64,000 bases of DNA from Anastrepha obliqua (GCF_027943255.1 NC_072895.1:24588001-24652000); one strand, 5' to 3'. Shown: positions 53,939 through 64,000, counted from the stretch's first letter. The notes: generated by a model not told the origin, from the letters alone. Translations and numbers: made by a program.

Positions 53939-54857
53939 TAACGCTGGTTTGCTGACTTCAAACGTGGTCGTGGAGACACCGATGAGACATCCAAATGAGG
54001 CGATAACACCAGAAAACATCAAAAAAATCCACAAAATCATTTTGAAAGATCGAAAAGTGAAGTTGCGTGAGTTAGCTGACATCGTAAAGGTATCAAAAGA
54101 ACTCGTTGGCTTTCTATTGCATGAGTATTTGACTATGGAAGCTAGTTAAGGAATGATTTCATTCACAAATACTAAAAAATTAATAGTTAGGTAAATTCTA
54201 AGTATAATCATACAGGGCTGAACAAATCCAAATATATTTTAAGAATACCAAAAGATAAACATATTTTAAGAAAAACAAATAATGAATATGTTTTTCCTAA
54301 ACATCAAACAAAGACACTAATATACAAGTCGTGTACCTAAAACAGTAAGATGAGGTATAAGTAATATATAAATACGACTGTCAAACATGTTGGCAGTCAG
54401 TCCAGTATTAACATAGTGCTAAGAACTACCCTAAAATTAAATTCATACAAATATATTTTTATATTTTTCCAAAGACAAGCAAGTCTTTAACTATCTTCCA
54501 AGTCTTTAACTATCTTCCAAGTCTTTAACTAGCTCTGTCCAAAGTGAATGCCGCGTTTGCTCAATGTTGACTGGAACTGGACTGCCCTAATATCCACCGT
54601 ATTCGCCAGATTTGGGTCCCAGCGACAATCGGCTGTTCGCAGACCTAAAAAATGCACACGTAAGAAATTTCGCTCGAATGAAGAGGTTATCGCTGAAACT
54701 GAGGCCTACTTTGAGCAAAAGATAAATCATTCTGCAAAAATGGTATTGAAATGTTGGAGCGGCGTTGAAATGATTGCGTTGTTCTTGATGGACATTGTCT
54801 TCAGTACCACAAATCCTTTAACATTTTTTTTTCTCTTGGACGGAAAGATCTCCCATA
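53939..54857 (+). mobile_element. Mariner transposase relic interrupted by a solo LTR
   Basis: Left: RWFADFKRGRGDTDETSK (53943-53997), PNEAITPENIKKIHKIILKD and RKVKLRELADIVKVSKELVG followed by FLLHEYLTM (53989-54136), the helix-turn-helix half. Right from 54535: MPRLLNVD (54548), YPPYSPDLGPSDNRLFADLK (54592-54650; third catalytic Asp) and FRSNEEVIAETEAYFE. The catalytic middle is deleted. Removing 54144-54534 joins RKLC to PK and MPR, so the interruption is exact. Confidence 0.82.
54144..54530 (+). mobile_element. Solo LTR of a gypsy-like retroelement, 387 bp
   Basis: Ends AGTTAA...TTAACT form a 6-bp inverted pair of the AGTT/AACT type known from gypsy-group LTRs. AGCT at 54140-54143 and 54531-54534 is a 4-bp target duplication. 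Inside are a TATA-like 'atatataaatac' (54368-54379) and, about 30 bp on, a TCAGTC initiator-like site (54396). The 3' part has a 19-bp direct repeat AAGTCTTTAACTATCTTCC (from 54481). There is no internal coding region, consistent with LTR-LTR recombination. Confidence 0.82.
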
Positions 54858-55534
54858 ACATATCGCACCCTAAATACAAAAGGGTCACAACTCAAAATAC
54901 TAAGATTTTCAGGAGAGACGAAAAACGTTTTATGTAAAAATTATTGTAAAATTTAAAAAAAAATATTGTTCCATCATGAAAATATACAACATTGAAGAAG
55001 GTTCTACTATATTTTTTCCAATTTTATATTACAATATGTTTGCGAAAATAAAACAAAATTTTGAATTATGACTCTTTAACTGAAATTTTTTCGATTAACT
55101 AGTGATATTATCTTAAGTTGTGCCTTTTTAACTGATAAAATGTTTTAATTTTAATAAGTTTCCTAACCTAATTGAACTCACTTTTCACAACTAAAAAGGC
55201 ACAATTCAAAATACAATAATATACCACGAAATTTATTACTTTTTACAGTTATACAGGCAGAACTCAAAATAAAACTCTTTATGTGTAATAAAAGTAATCA
55301 GTTGTTCTTGAGCCCATTAACGCAACTAAAAATAATTCTCTTTAGTTGATCGTGCGAAAGCAACACACTTGACATAAAAATAGACATAACTGTATTTTTC
55401 CAGTTAAAGAAGATAGTTATGTGACCGAAATATTTGCAGCAGTTAGAAATCTGTACGCTAAATTAATTTATGCAAAAAACTCAGTTTTGGAAAATTTTGA
55501 GTTGTGACCCTTTTGTATTTAGGGTGCGATATGT
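54858..55534. mobile_element. MITE with perfect 41-bp terminal inverted repeats
   Basis: 54858-54898 and 55494-55534 are exact inverted copies (ends ACATATCGCACCCTAAATAC). The outermost three bases beyond a TA may be chance or target. The subterminal motif AGTTGTGCCTTTTTA recurs in both orientations inside (55115 and about 55200-55183). Noncoding, 677 bp. Confidence 0.92.
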
Positions 55535-55597
55535 ATTTTTAACTTTTTTACACTTTTCTCAGAAGCAGACAAATTTTTCAGTACTTTAGGAGTCGTC

Positions 55598-56091
55598 TCA
55601 AGGGAACAGATACCTGTAAACGGCCATATTTTCCCTGATTTTCATTAAAATTGTTTAAAATGAAGAAGTCAATATATATTTTTTTCAAAATTGGCATATA
55701 GTTTATTTATACATTAAAATAATATAAAATAATAAAAATTTTTTTTATTTTAATTATTTAAAATGGATGTACACTCAGTTCTTCCAGGAAGGTTGCAGCG
55801 GGGCTTCTCAATCGGCGGGCATTGTAGCATCGGCGTCAGTGACCTGAATACAAAAAAACCAAAATTTTGTCGTTTATTAATGTCATAATTTCTATATGAA
55901 TTAACAATAAATGAAAAAAAGTTGCGGAATAAAATGCTTAAAAAAAAAGGATTTTGGGACGAATTTTCCCACTATTTTTGTTTCGAAAAATTTTCGAAAA
56001 CTTGAAACACATAGAAAGTAATTTCATAAAAAAGATGTAGGCAAATTTTCAGGGAGATCGGTCAATAACTTTTGGAGTTATCGTGTACGCA
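55598..56091. mobile_element. MITE family L, copy 2 (rearranged)
   Basis: TCAAGGGAACAGATACCTGT matches the inverted right end of copy 1 (TTAAGGGGACAGATTACCTG). Internal blocks at 55660-55690 and 56045-56085 match 44498-44530 and 44615-44655. The left-type end is absent, cut off at the following GGGCCC-rich insertion. Confidence 0.65.
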
Positions 56092-56217
56092 GGGCCGTGA
56101 AGAGAGTATTCGGGCCCGGGGGAACTTAAGATGCGGGCCCCTTCAAATTATGTCTAATTCATATAATTCGAATTACTCTCGAGTCCGGGCCCCTCTGAAA
56201 ACTCCGGGCCCGGGGAA
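56092..56217. mobile_element. GGGCCC-rich short element, hAT-like end
   Basis: Starts CAGGGCCGTGAAGAGAGTAT (hAT termini often begin CAGGG) and contains four GGGCCC-type blocks (56121, 56136, 56187, 56208). The inverted partner and an 8-bp duplication are not visible, so superfamily is uncertain. Confidence 0.4.
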
Positions 56218-56244
56218 AAAGTATTATTATTGTTATTAATCGTT

Positions 56245-56715
56245 TCATCGCAAAACGAGAGGACTGCGGTTCCCTTGAGAACCTGTGTGCCCTGTCTGCT
56301 CCTGAAAAGATAGGTCTCGCATCAACTCAGCGAGCGCTAGGCTAGTACGCAAACGGGCAAAGTCGCGAGATCCTTGTGGCCACAGGTATATCGGGGGCGC
56401 TCGAGGGAACTTCTAAGGCTAACAAAGCCGCAGCTATCGAATTTGGTAGGAATCCTTACCGGACATTGTCTGCTAAGTATCCATGCGGTGAGACTTGGGA
56501 TTGCTTCAAGTCCTTTCTACAGAAGCTGTCTGGAGGGCGAGGTCCTTCTTCTCAGCTGTCCTACTCTCGTCGGGCTAAAATTTAGACACTTGGGCTCTCA
56601 TGTGGCTCTCTCAATGGGTTTAAATATCACACACCTAAGGAAATTGATCAATAGTTTGATACCGTTAATGCGAAACTGTTGGTCGTCATCCACTAATCCA
56701 CATTAGTAATTATTA
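56245..56715 (+). mobile_element. LINE 3' fragment (family F, copy 2)
   Basis: KREDCGSLENL..STQRALG (56255-56345), VRLGIASSPFYRSCLEGEV (56486-56545; Tyr replaces the first Cys of the knuckle) and RHLGSHVALSMGLNITHLRK then LINSLIPL (56585-56665). Closely follows the minus-strand copy at 21.7-22.1 kb. Confidence 0.78.
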
Positions 56716-56795
56716 TTAATAATACTTATATATTTTACTAATAAATTTGCAAAAAAATTTAAAAGTATAGTTCATTCTGTAGCAAAAATCATATA

Positions 56796-57068
56796 ACTAA
56801 CTTAAATTTTGGTATAATAAAGTGCAAGTTTCAAGTGACTCGAAAATTTCAAAATTTGATTTTCGACAATTTTTTTTGGCTGCACTATTAAAAAATTTCT
56901 TTCACATAAAAGACTTTCTCACAGGTGCTTAATATCGCAGAAATTTGTCAACATCACACGCAAAAAAAACACAAACAACAATTCTCAAAAATCAATGCGA
57001 TTTTTGCGCTACTGTGAGCTTACACTTTATAAAATTGAATGGGCTATAAAACTGCATACCCAGAATTT
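56796..57068. mobile_element. Fold-back MITE of the GGTATGCAG family
   Basis: The left arm ('ggtataataaagtgcaagtt', 'cgaaaatttcaaaatttgat') and the inverted right arm ('aaagtgtaagctcacagtag', 'caaaaatcgcattgattttt', 'ctgggtatgcagttttatag') are diverged inverted copies. One arm type occurs alone at 14592 and 62680. Confidence 0.6.
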
Positions 57069-57332
57069 TTCTAAAAATTCATAAATAAATTAAATAAATA
57101 AATTAATGAATAATTTTTGATGAACATTTTTGAAATTCGTTGAATTAATTTAATCTAATTCTTAAATTTGTTAATGGCAATTTTTTACAAAGCTTTGCAC
57201 TTTGACTTGTAAAACTTTTGTTGTACAATAAGCTATAATGTAATAAAAAATTTACGAAAAAAATTTAGCGTGGAAAATATTGTGAATATTGGGAAAAGGT
57301 AAAGTGTATTAATTATGTATATATGTAAGTTA

Positions 57333-57794
57333 GGCCGGGTCGATTTGTGGGGAGGCAAAAAAAATCGCCCATTGCTCTGTGAAAATCATATTCTAGGGAT
57401 CAAAATAGGTAAGAAACTTTGCCGAAGGAACCATACCTCTAAAACGAATTCTGATGTCCCCCAATTTGGGTCGAACTTTTTATTTTCTTTTCTCATGTAA
57501 AGGCCAAAAATGGTGATATTTTGAAATGATTGTATGGGGAATCCCCCAGGGGAGTTCCAGGGGGTGCGCCACTGGCACGGGTGGATCGGCCGTCCAAAGT
57601 TAGTGGAGGTCGCTCATATATTTGGACTCAATTGGCGCACTCTAAACGGGTCTAAGTGGAATTTTTCGTTCGACCCAAATTGGGGGATATCAGAATTCGT
57701 TTTAGAGGTATGGTTCCTTCGGCAAAGTTTCTTATTTTGATCCCTAGAATACGATTTTCACAGAGCAATGAGCGATTTTTAAATCGACCCGCCC
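57333..57794. mobile_element. MITE with long (about 130-bp) inverted repeats
   Basis: 57333-57470 and 57660-57794 are inverted copies with about 90% identity by eye ('cattgctctgtgaaaatc', 'ttctagggatcaaaata', 'ccgaaggaaccatacctcta', 'cccccaatttgggtcgaac'). Ends GGCCGGGTCGATTT and GGGCGGGTCGATTT (inverted); TA on both flanks (57331-57332, 57795-57796). The unique centre contains 'cccccaggggagttccag' and 'ggcacgggtggatcggccgt'. I recognise this repeat as widespread in insect genomes. Confidence 0.88.
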
Positions 57795-58289
57795 TAGTGT
57801 AAGTATATGTATGTATGTACATATGTATATAATAAACGAGTACTACACAATTTCTTGTAGAGCATAATTCAGAAAACCTAACAATTTTGCAGAATTTTAT
57901 ACGAAGTTGAAACTTAAATGAAACTACCTTATCAAATGTCATACTCTTAATTGAAACTGACCCTCGCTTTATTTGCCAGCGATAATTAATAGTCGTCGGC
58001 AGTACGAAGAATTCAATGGATAAGCACAATTTTTATCTTTATTTGTGTGCATATGTATACATGTATGTGTGTGTGCGTATGTACAGCCTAACTACCGCAG
58101 TAAAACAAAGGCGTCTCATCTCGAATGGCTGAATTGAAATCTGCCTACAACCATCTTTGCGGCGGGGGTTTAGAGTAGTCAGAGCCATGAAAAAATTTGT
58201 ATATCTGCAAGTAATTTAATTGATTTCATAAAGCAGAGCTTTAATAGACTGCGTCGAATAGAATTTCAATTTTTATAATATTTTTTCAA

Positions 58290-59226
58290 TTTTCAATTTC
58301 AATTTATTTGTTTTGTTTTGTACATAGTGTAAAGGCCAGAACTCCAAGTGGTTATATTTAATAAAAGCTTTTAATGAAAATGAATATGAATATTGTTGCA
58401 ATGTATTTTAGTGAATTTAATGAAAATGAAATGAAGTGATGCGGTTCTTCTATATCTTCCGTATACGTGCGTACGCTCTCGCGGTCTCTTTCATACTACT
58501 CTTTCTATGTCGTTGACACTAGTAACACAAGGTCTTGTGGTAGTACATCTTCTTATGATTCTAGAATACGAGGATGGTATACATAAAAATGCTACTTAAA
58601 ATTTAGAACTGTTTGAACTATTGAACTTGTAGACTAAAACTTAGTATAATAAATGAGAAAAAGAGAAAGATGGTGGGAACCGGAGAAGGAAAGGGGGATT
58701 AAAGGTTAGAAGTGAAGTTAGAAACTGCAGTTTTAAAACAGTCGCAGTAAGTAGACAGTATAATATAGCTTTCTAAGAATATTATATACCTTGTTTACAA
58801 CAAAGTTTGCATGGTCAACGCATGATAATCTTGAATTTATTCTGAAACCCAGGTTAGTTACTATGTCATCAAAGTTAATATTTACTTCATTAAGCAATAT
58901 TGGCGGCAAAGAGCTAAGGTCATATTTTGAGTGCGAAATAGCAACCGCCTTCGTCTTTGACTCATTTAATTTCAAGTTGTTAGATTTGGACCAGTTAGTA
59001 AAACGAGTGAGGTCTTCATTAAGCCTTGCTATCAAATCTTCAATAAGACCTATTGGCTTTGACAGGTACATCTGAGTGTCATTAGCATAGACATGAATCG
59101 ACGAATTTTGGCAACACCCCACAATATCATTAATAAAAATGCAAAATAAAATTGGATCTAAATTGGATAGAGCCCTGCGGCACACCTGATGTAATTGGCT
59201 TTAGGTTTGAGTAGTTATCACCACAC
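58290..59226 (-). mobile_element. CR1/L2-group LINE, RT part and 3' UTR
   Basis: The open frame on the minus strand (59185-58733) reads LDPILFCIFINDIVGCCQNS (RT motif B/C region), IHVYANDTQMYLSKPIGLIE (catalytic YADD box changed to YAND), then FTNWSKSNNLKLNESKTKAV and ILLNEVNINFDDIVTNLGFR. The 3' UTR runs to an ATTGAAA-type repeat tail at about 58315-58288. The Asp-to-Asn change inactivates the polymerase even though the frame is open for 150 codons. Confidence 0.82.
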
Positions 59227-59335
59227 TTAAGGGGGTATTCCCATGATTCGGGTTCAAAAAATCGATTTTTTTAATTATTTAATTCTGTAATCCTTTCCGA
59301 ATAATCTCCGACAGAAATTTTCGAGAAATATCCAT
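59227..59335. repeat. Truncated TTAA-type MITE end
   Basis: TTAAGGGGGTATTCCCATGA (59227) resembles the left ends at 30880 and 60244. The partner end is missing, cut by the following LINE tail. Confidence 0.5.
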
Positions 59336-59344
59336 GAGTTACGG

Positions 59345-59607
59345 AGAATTAAAGCCGAGCGCCCACAGGTCAGAATTGACCTGCCGTCACAGCTGGCCGT
59401 TACAGCATGTGAAGGCACCCTGCACGACACTAACCACCTTTTCACATGCCCCATTAAACCCACTCATCTAACACCCCTCTCCCTCTGGACCCAACCTGTT
59501 GAAACACCTAGTTTCCTGGGCCTACCGTTAGAAGAACTAGACGAAGGCGATCGGTGACTACGCTACACTGACAGGGCAAAGGTACTGCTACAACAACAAC
59601 AACTCCC
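59345..59607 (+). mobile_element. Jockey-like LINE 3' end
   Basis: CEGTLHDTNHLFTCPIKPTH then LTPLSLWTQPVETPSFLGLP and LEELDEGDR with a stop (59410-59558), the C-terminal Cys-His segment of Jockey-clade elements. The 3' UTR ends TACTGCTACAACAACAACAA (59586-59605). Confidence 0.82.
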
Positions 59608-59931
59608 ATTGTACGGCCTATTGACGTTCCAAGGTTGATCATTTTTTGCTCGAATCTCATTTTGACCTTTCTAAGTCCTTGTTGGGGCGGATGAGGAGGT
59701 GTGGCCTTTTGCCTATACACAGGGTTCAAGTTTTCTAACAAGTCCTTAGCCTTCAGTTGATCGTGAACTGCGAAGCAGACTAGTTCTGTTTACCACGTTT
59801 CGAGAAATGAGTTAGTGCGTTGGAAATTACATCCCTAGCTAACTTCGAGTAAAAGTTTGGTGACATTCTGTTTAGTAGAAGCGAAGTTATGGCATCTAAA
59901 GTGTCAGTCTGTTTTTGTCATCGGTACAAAA

Positions 59932-61473
59932 ATGAGTTTCGAACAAAGAGTTAATATCAAATTTTGTTTTAAAATCTGTAAAACGTGTACCCAAACATTT
60001 GAGTTGATGAAAAAAGTTTATGGCGATGATTGACTATATCGTGCCAGAGTTCATGAGTGGTTTACACGTTTCAAAGATGGTTGTGAGAACATAAATGACA
60101 ATGAACATACGGGCCGCTCAAAATCAGTAATCAGCGAAAACTGCATCGAAATTTTTGGTAAATTTATCAAAAATTAACCGAAATCATTGTTGAAATTCAT
60201 GAAATCGGAGTTGAGTATCTCCAAAACCTCGATTTATCGCATTTTAAGGGGTTATACCTATATAGTTAGAATTTTCAAAAAACGATTTTTTTATTTTATT
60301 CTCTTATTGTACATATATTTAAGAATAACCACAGAAAATTTAATATTGTTCCGGTGAAGTTAGACGCAAATTTGAAAGGGCGTTTCAGAGTGCTTAAAAG
60401 TACAAGGGCGGACTTTAAACCGCCATTTTACCAAAAATTTATTTTGCTTATTACTTCGATTAATTACTACATTTAACATTACGTTAACGAAATCTGTTTG
60501 GTATTTTAGTTTCAGAAGATCCAGTTCAGAGATATAGCGGTCACCGCAAAACGTCTTTTTTGAGAGGAGCTCCCGGAGATCAGCTGTAGTTCCTTTCCAA
60601 ATAAATATTTTTACTAATACCAAGTTTTAAAATACAGTTTAAAGATAACACAATAAGTGTAAAAATTTTTAGATCAAAAAAATTCAAAATATTTCTCAGA
60701 AATGTTTTTAGAACATTCGCTTTTTTCGACCTTATAACTGTATATAACCCCTTAACTGATTATTTGGAGCCACAAAAGGTCTGTGCACGTTTCACTCCGC
60801 ACAAATTAACTGAGCACCACAAATTGCTCAGAATTCAACATTCGAAAGACCTCATTAAAGAGGCGAGAAATGACGAGAACTTCCTTTACAACATTCTAAC
60901 TGGTGATGAAACCTAGTGTTTCCTTGAAACTAAGCATCAAAGTGCCGAATGGAAGACCCCAGTCAAGCCACCACCCAAAAAATCGCGTTTGGAGATGTCA
61001 AAAATCAAGTCTATGCTCATTTGGTTTTACGATTCCAAGGGAATTGCCCTCAAGGAGTTCTTGCCAATAGGCCAAATCGTCAATGCAATTTTCTATCTTA
61101 GCGTTTTTAAGCGTTTGTTGCATCGCATCCGACGAATTCGCCCTGAATTCTGCGAAGGAGGAAGCTGGCTTTTATTGCATGATAATGCACCATTAACCGG
61201 TCCACTCTTGCGACTGAGTTTTGGACTAGAAGTCGCATTTTAATCATCAATCACTCACCGTATTCTCCTGATAAAGCTCCCTGTAACTTCTGCGTTTTCG
61301 GAAAATTGCATTTGGCCATGAAAGGAAAACGTTTTGCGTCTGTAGAGGCCATCTGAAAGTCTTGTACCGACATCCTGAAGGACATTCCAGTCAATAACCT
61401 GAAACACTCTTTCGAAAAGCTTTTAGATCGCGCAAAACAGTGTATCGAGGTCAGAGGGGAATATTTTGAGTAA
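59932..61473 (+). pseudogene. Mariner transposase pseudogene (family H)
   Basis: Starts MSFEQRVNIKFCFKICKTCT. The N-terminal half (VHEWFTRFKDGCENINDNEH, ISKTSIYRIL) runs to 60245. After the MITE it resumes TDYLEPQKVCARFTPHKLTE, NFLYNILTGDET (first Asp, followed by a stop where Trp is usual) and EWKTPVKPPPKKSRLEMSKI. KSMLIWFYDSKGIALKEFLP and WLLLHDNAPL (second Asp, 61167-61196) follow, with a frameshift after 61200. Then YSPDKAPCNFCVF (61261-61300), where Asn replaces the third catalytic Asp, and CIEVRGEYFE with a stop at 61471-61473. Dead through stop, frameshift and lost Asp. Confidence 0.88.
60244..60755. mobile_element. TTAA-flanked MITE inside the mariner
   Basis: Ends TTAAGGGGTTATACCTATAT (left) and TTAAGGGGTTATATACAGTT (right, inverted). 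Excising it with one TTAA gives CGC ATT TTA ACT GAT TAT, restoring RILTDYLE in the host transposase. Interior AT-rich, noncoding. Confidence 0.93.
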
Positions 61474-61555
61474 ATAAACTCGAAGTTATCAGAACAAAGC
61501 TCCTGTCGTTTCTATTTTAGCTCAGTCTTGTTTACTTTGGACTTCACCTTGTATA

Positions 61556-62679
61556 TTGTATTATTCAGATTAAAATGCAGGGGCAGTGGATCCACCTTTC
61601 ATGAAACCCTGTTAGTCAACAAGAGATACGACGATGAACCGCAAAATAAGTTTTATCTTTCCCTAAAAGTTGAAATAATTTTGAAACCTTGAATAATTTG
61701 GTCTATAATTCGCAATATTTTTCTTATTGCCACTTTTGAATAATGAATTAATGACAACCAGTAAACTCCATGACCAACTCCTAAAATGCCTTTCCTTTAC
61801 AGGCATTAAACTCTAAATGCCATAAGACTTGTAGCCTTTTGAAACCAACCCATTTCATATTCAGCTTTTAACCGCTAAAAACACCCGCTGCCTACTTACA
61901 TATGTACATATTGTATATATTTGTATATGTGTATGTGTGAGTCGCAAGTCACTCCATGTGCAGGAATTGCCCAACGCTTTGGTTTTTTTATTTGTGGTTT
62001 GGTTAATTGCTAGAGTTAATTGGTTGGTCGATTGATTGTTTAGTTGGTTGACCGATTAACATTGCAAGCACGCACAATAGCAACAACAAAGCACAATGCA
62101 TGCTGATACTACCGACTGCGTTTGGATTGAGCAACCAATTTTTATCAACAAACTTTACCTTGACTATATTTGGCCCTAAATCTGATTAACCATGCAGCCA
62201 TGCAGTAAATCTATCATCCAACAAAGTAGCGACTCTGTTTATAAAATTTTGATTTCATTGGGTTTCTTGCGATTGTGACTTTTTGTGAAGAGCAATGATG
62301 GTCACGTTGTGCTAGGTAATGATTTTTTGAGATGACAGATGACTTTACGCGATATCTAAAATTCTAAAAAGAGAGGAGAATCAGAATCTCGATAACTCTT
62401 TAGATCTCAAAAATAATGATCGGTGTTTTTGTGAAAATGAAGCCAGCTGATGTACATACTTTACAGTAATCCCTCTCAGCAGCTAAATGGACTAAAAATA
62501 CATTTACAAGTTTTGAAAATTCATTTGTTTCTCAGTTAGTTTTAATAATATTTTTTTATGAAAATATAGTTCACTCTCCTCCAAAAATCAAATAAAACCA
62601 AGTTTTAGAGTTTGTGCAAAAAAAAAAGAATCAATAAATTTGCATGAAAATTTCACATTTTTAATATTTCCATTTAAAT
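61556..62679. other. Gene-free stretch
   Basis: AT-rich. GGTTGGTTGATTG-type short repeats near 61990-62055. No coding block recognised. Confidence 0.45.
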
Positions 62680-62775
62680 TTCCGGTATGCAGTTTTATAG
62701 GTCATTTTATTTTGGTATAAAAAAGTGCAAGTTTCGAGAGACTCAAAAATCGCGTTGATTTTTGAGAACTTTTTT
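62680..62775. repeat. GGTATGCAG-family MITE arm
   Basis: TTCCGGTATGCAGTTTTATA, 'ggtataaaaaagtgcaagtt' and 'aaaaatcgcgttgatttttg' match 14592-14690 and the arms of 56796-57068. Confidence 0.6.
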
Positions 62776-62991
62776 TATTTTTTTATTAAATTTAAATGAT
62801 GAAGAAATAAATAGCCAAAACTTGTCAGTAAATCTCTGTGCTCAGACTCATTGAAGGCAATGACTTGAATCAGAAATTGATGTGCTGGCCAACTTTGGTT
62901 GGTTGGTTAGAGTGGTGATTCATCCAGGATCCAACTAGCGCTGGTCAACTTCAGATTTTGATAAAATATGAACTTGAAAGAAGAGTACTTA

Positions 62992-63283
62992 CCGCCGCAG
63001 CCGAATGGATTGGTGCGTGATTACCATTCGGGAGTACGTAAATTCGAAGATCCGTGCATGGACATCAAATAATAGAAAGTCTTTTCTAATAGCGTTCGCC
63101 TCTCGGCAGGCAATGGCAAAGCTCCGAGTGAATTCTGGCCAAGCTCCTTATAAAAAATTTCTGCCGTTTAGGGTCGGCTTAAAATTGTAAGTCCCTTCAT
63201 TTGTGGAACTACATCAAGACGCTCACAACAAATAGGAGAAAGAGAACGGCCTAACATCCAAAAGGATCTAAAGCTCCCATAAT
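62992..63283 (+). repeat. tRNA-derived SINE, near full length, copy 6
   Basis: Head CCGCCGCAGCCGAATGGATT and 'ggtgcgtgattaccattcgg' (62992-63031), body 'taatagcgttcgcctctcgg' and 'aggcaatggcaaagctccga' (63088-63128), CTGCCGTTTAGGGTCGGCTT (63162), 'tttgtggaactacatcaaga' and 'aacaaataggagaaagagaa' (63201-63245), decayed 3' end near 63280. The longest uninterrupted copy here. Confidence 0.85.
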
Positions 63284-63289
63284 ATAATA

Positions 63290-64000
63290 TATTCAGAAAA
63301 TTCAAAATACAAGTTTATTCTTCAAAAGTTATTTTGTCGCCTGCAAGGTACTCCCCATGAACTGTAACGCACTTATGCCAGCGTTTGATCCAGCTCTCGC
63401 AACATTTCTGGAACTCTTATTTTCGGTACAGCCTTTCCTTTCGGTTGTTAAAACGCGTTCGTCGTAGTGGTTTTTTGGACTCGATCATATAGAAAACAAA
63501 TGGCAGGCGGTCATATCAGGTGAATTCAATGGCTGTTCTAGGGTATTTGTTTCGTGCGTGGTCCAAAATTTCGAACCCTGATGGCACTGTGCGACGGTGC
63601 TTTGTCATGGAGCAAAATCCCCGATTTGTCTTCCCACATATCCTTCCTTTATTTACTGTACAACACTGTTGTAATTCATAAAAACCGTGGCTTCCTTTTT
63701 TGACTCAGAAGGACGAGTTGTTTTTTTTAGTTTTCGCTCATTCGGAGCTCTCTACTCACTCGTAGGATGTCTGGATTGCGCGTCCTACTTGTAATAAACC
63801 CACGTCTCGTCTCCACGTAACCCACGTCTCGTCTAAATGTTGGGTCGGATTCTGCTTTGGATATCAAGTCTTTGGCGATATCAACGCGGTCCCTTTTTTG
63901 CATGAAATTCGAGTTCTTTGGAACCAACTTTGCAACAACACGGCGTAAACTCAAATCATGCCCCACATGAGTCCATAAACAATGTTCATGTCCTCTACCA
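63290..64000 (-). mobile_element. Mariner relic running off the window
   Basis: The minus-strand frame 63966-63727 reads LSLRRVVAKLVPKNSNFMQK then RDRVDIAKDLISKAESDPTF, the mid N-terminal part of a mariner transposase. It breaks at the position of the first catalytic motif. Lower down: QSTVAQCHQGSKFWTTHETN (about 63600-63550), NSPDMTACHLF (63525-63490; His where the third Asp sits) and VPEMLRELDQTLA-like sequence (about 63410-63370). Continues beyond 64000. Confidence 0.75.

Larger units (their letters stand above)
59800..61555 (+). mobile_element. Mariner (family H, copy 2) split by a TTAA MITE
   Basis: The right end is intact (inverted TACAAGGTGAAGTCCAAAGT at about 61555-61536) and matches the left end of copy 1 at 28843. 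The left end is missing before about 59800. MITE 60244-60755 interrupts the coding region. Confidence 0.85.

Noticed and set aside
62992..63031. True tRNA gene
   Set aside because: Only the SINE head; no cloverleaf can be completed and the same head recurs attached to SINE bodies.

Overview
The window looks like dipteran genomic DNA, most likely a tephritid-type fruit fly. It is AT-rich, has long introns, and is crowded with decayed transposons: mariner, Tc1 and IS630-type DNA elements, RNase H-bearing LINEs, a tRNA-derived SINE family, MITEs and one solo LTR. The fly assignment is inference; it rests on the TE repertoire, which I recognise from memory, and on intron style.

Host gene. Only one host gene can be supported, and only its 5' part lies here. 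Three coding exons on the minus strand (40990-40768, 19643-19487, 16725-16559) join in frame through canonical GT/AG sites. They give a signal peptide, an acidic linker and a thioredoxin-fold unit with a CVTC motif, then the start of a second such unit. Intron 1 is about 21.1 kb, intron 2 about 2.8 kb, and intron 3 runs off the left edge (over 16.5 kb). So roughly the left two thirds of the window is intron of this gene. Its 5' flank (about 39.2-42.9 kb) is nearly free of recognisable transposons.

Layout. 1-16.5 kb (intron 3): SINEs, LINE 3' ends, two unfamiliar gene-like repeats (3.4-5.1 kb and 7.8-8.4 kb), a full-length mariner with intact ends (8528-9812) and IS630-type remnants. 17-40 kb (introns 2 and 1): LINEs, Tc1 and mariner relics, with several insertions inside other elements that can be read exactly (a LINE in a transposase at 23.4 kb, a MITE in a LINE at 30.9 kb, a mariner in a Tc1-like element at 33.1 kb). 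42.9-64 kb (outside the gene as far as visible): a LINE with an 11-bp target duplication, a TIR-bounded element carrying an 18-bp minisatellite and a 78-copy TTATG array, a solo LTR inside a mariner, MITEs with long inverted repeats, and a mariner interrupted by a TTAA MITE.

Most open frames in this window are shadows or TE debris. No CRISPR, rRNA or true tRNA gene is supported. The most interesting items are the tandem-array TIR element (45920-46942), the two unnamed gene-like repeat families, the solo LTR, and the datable nested insertions.
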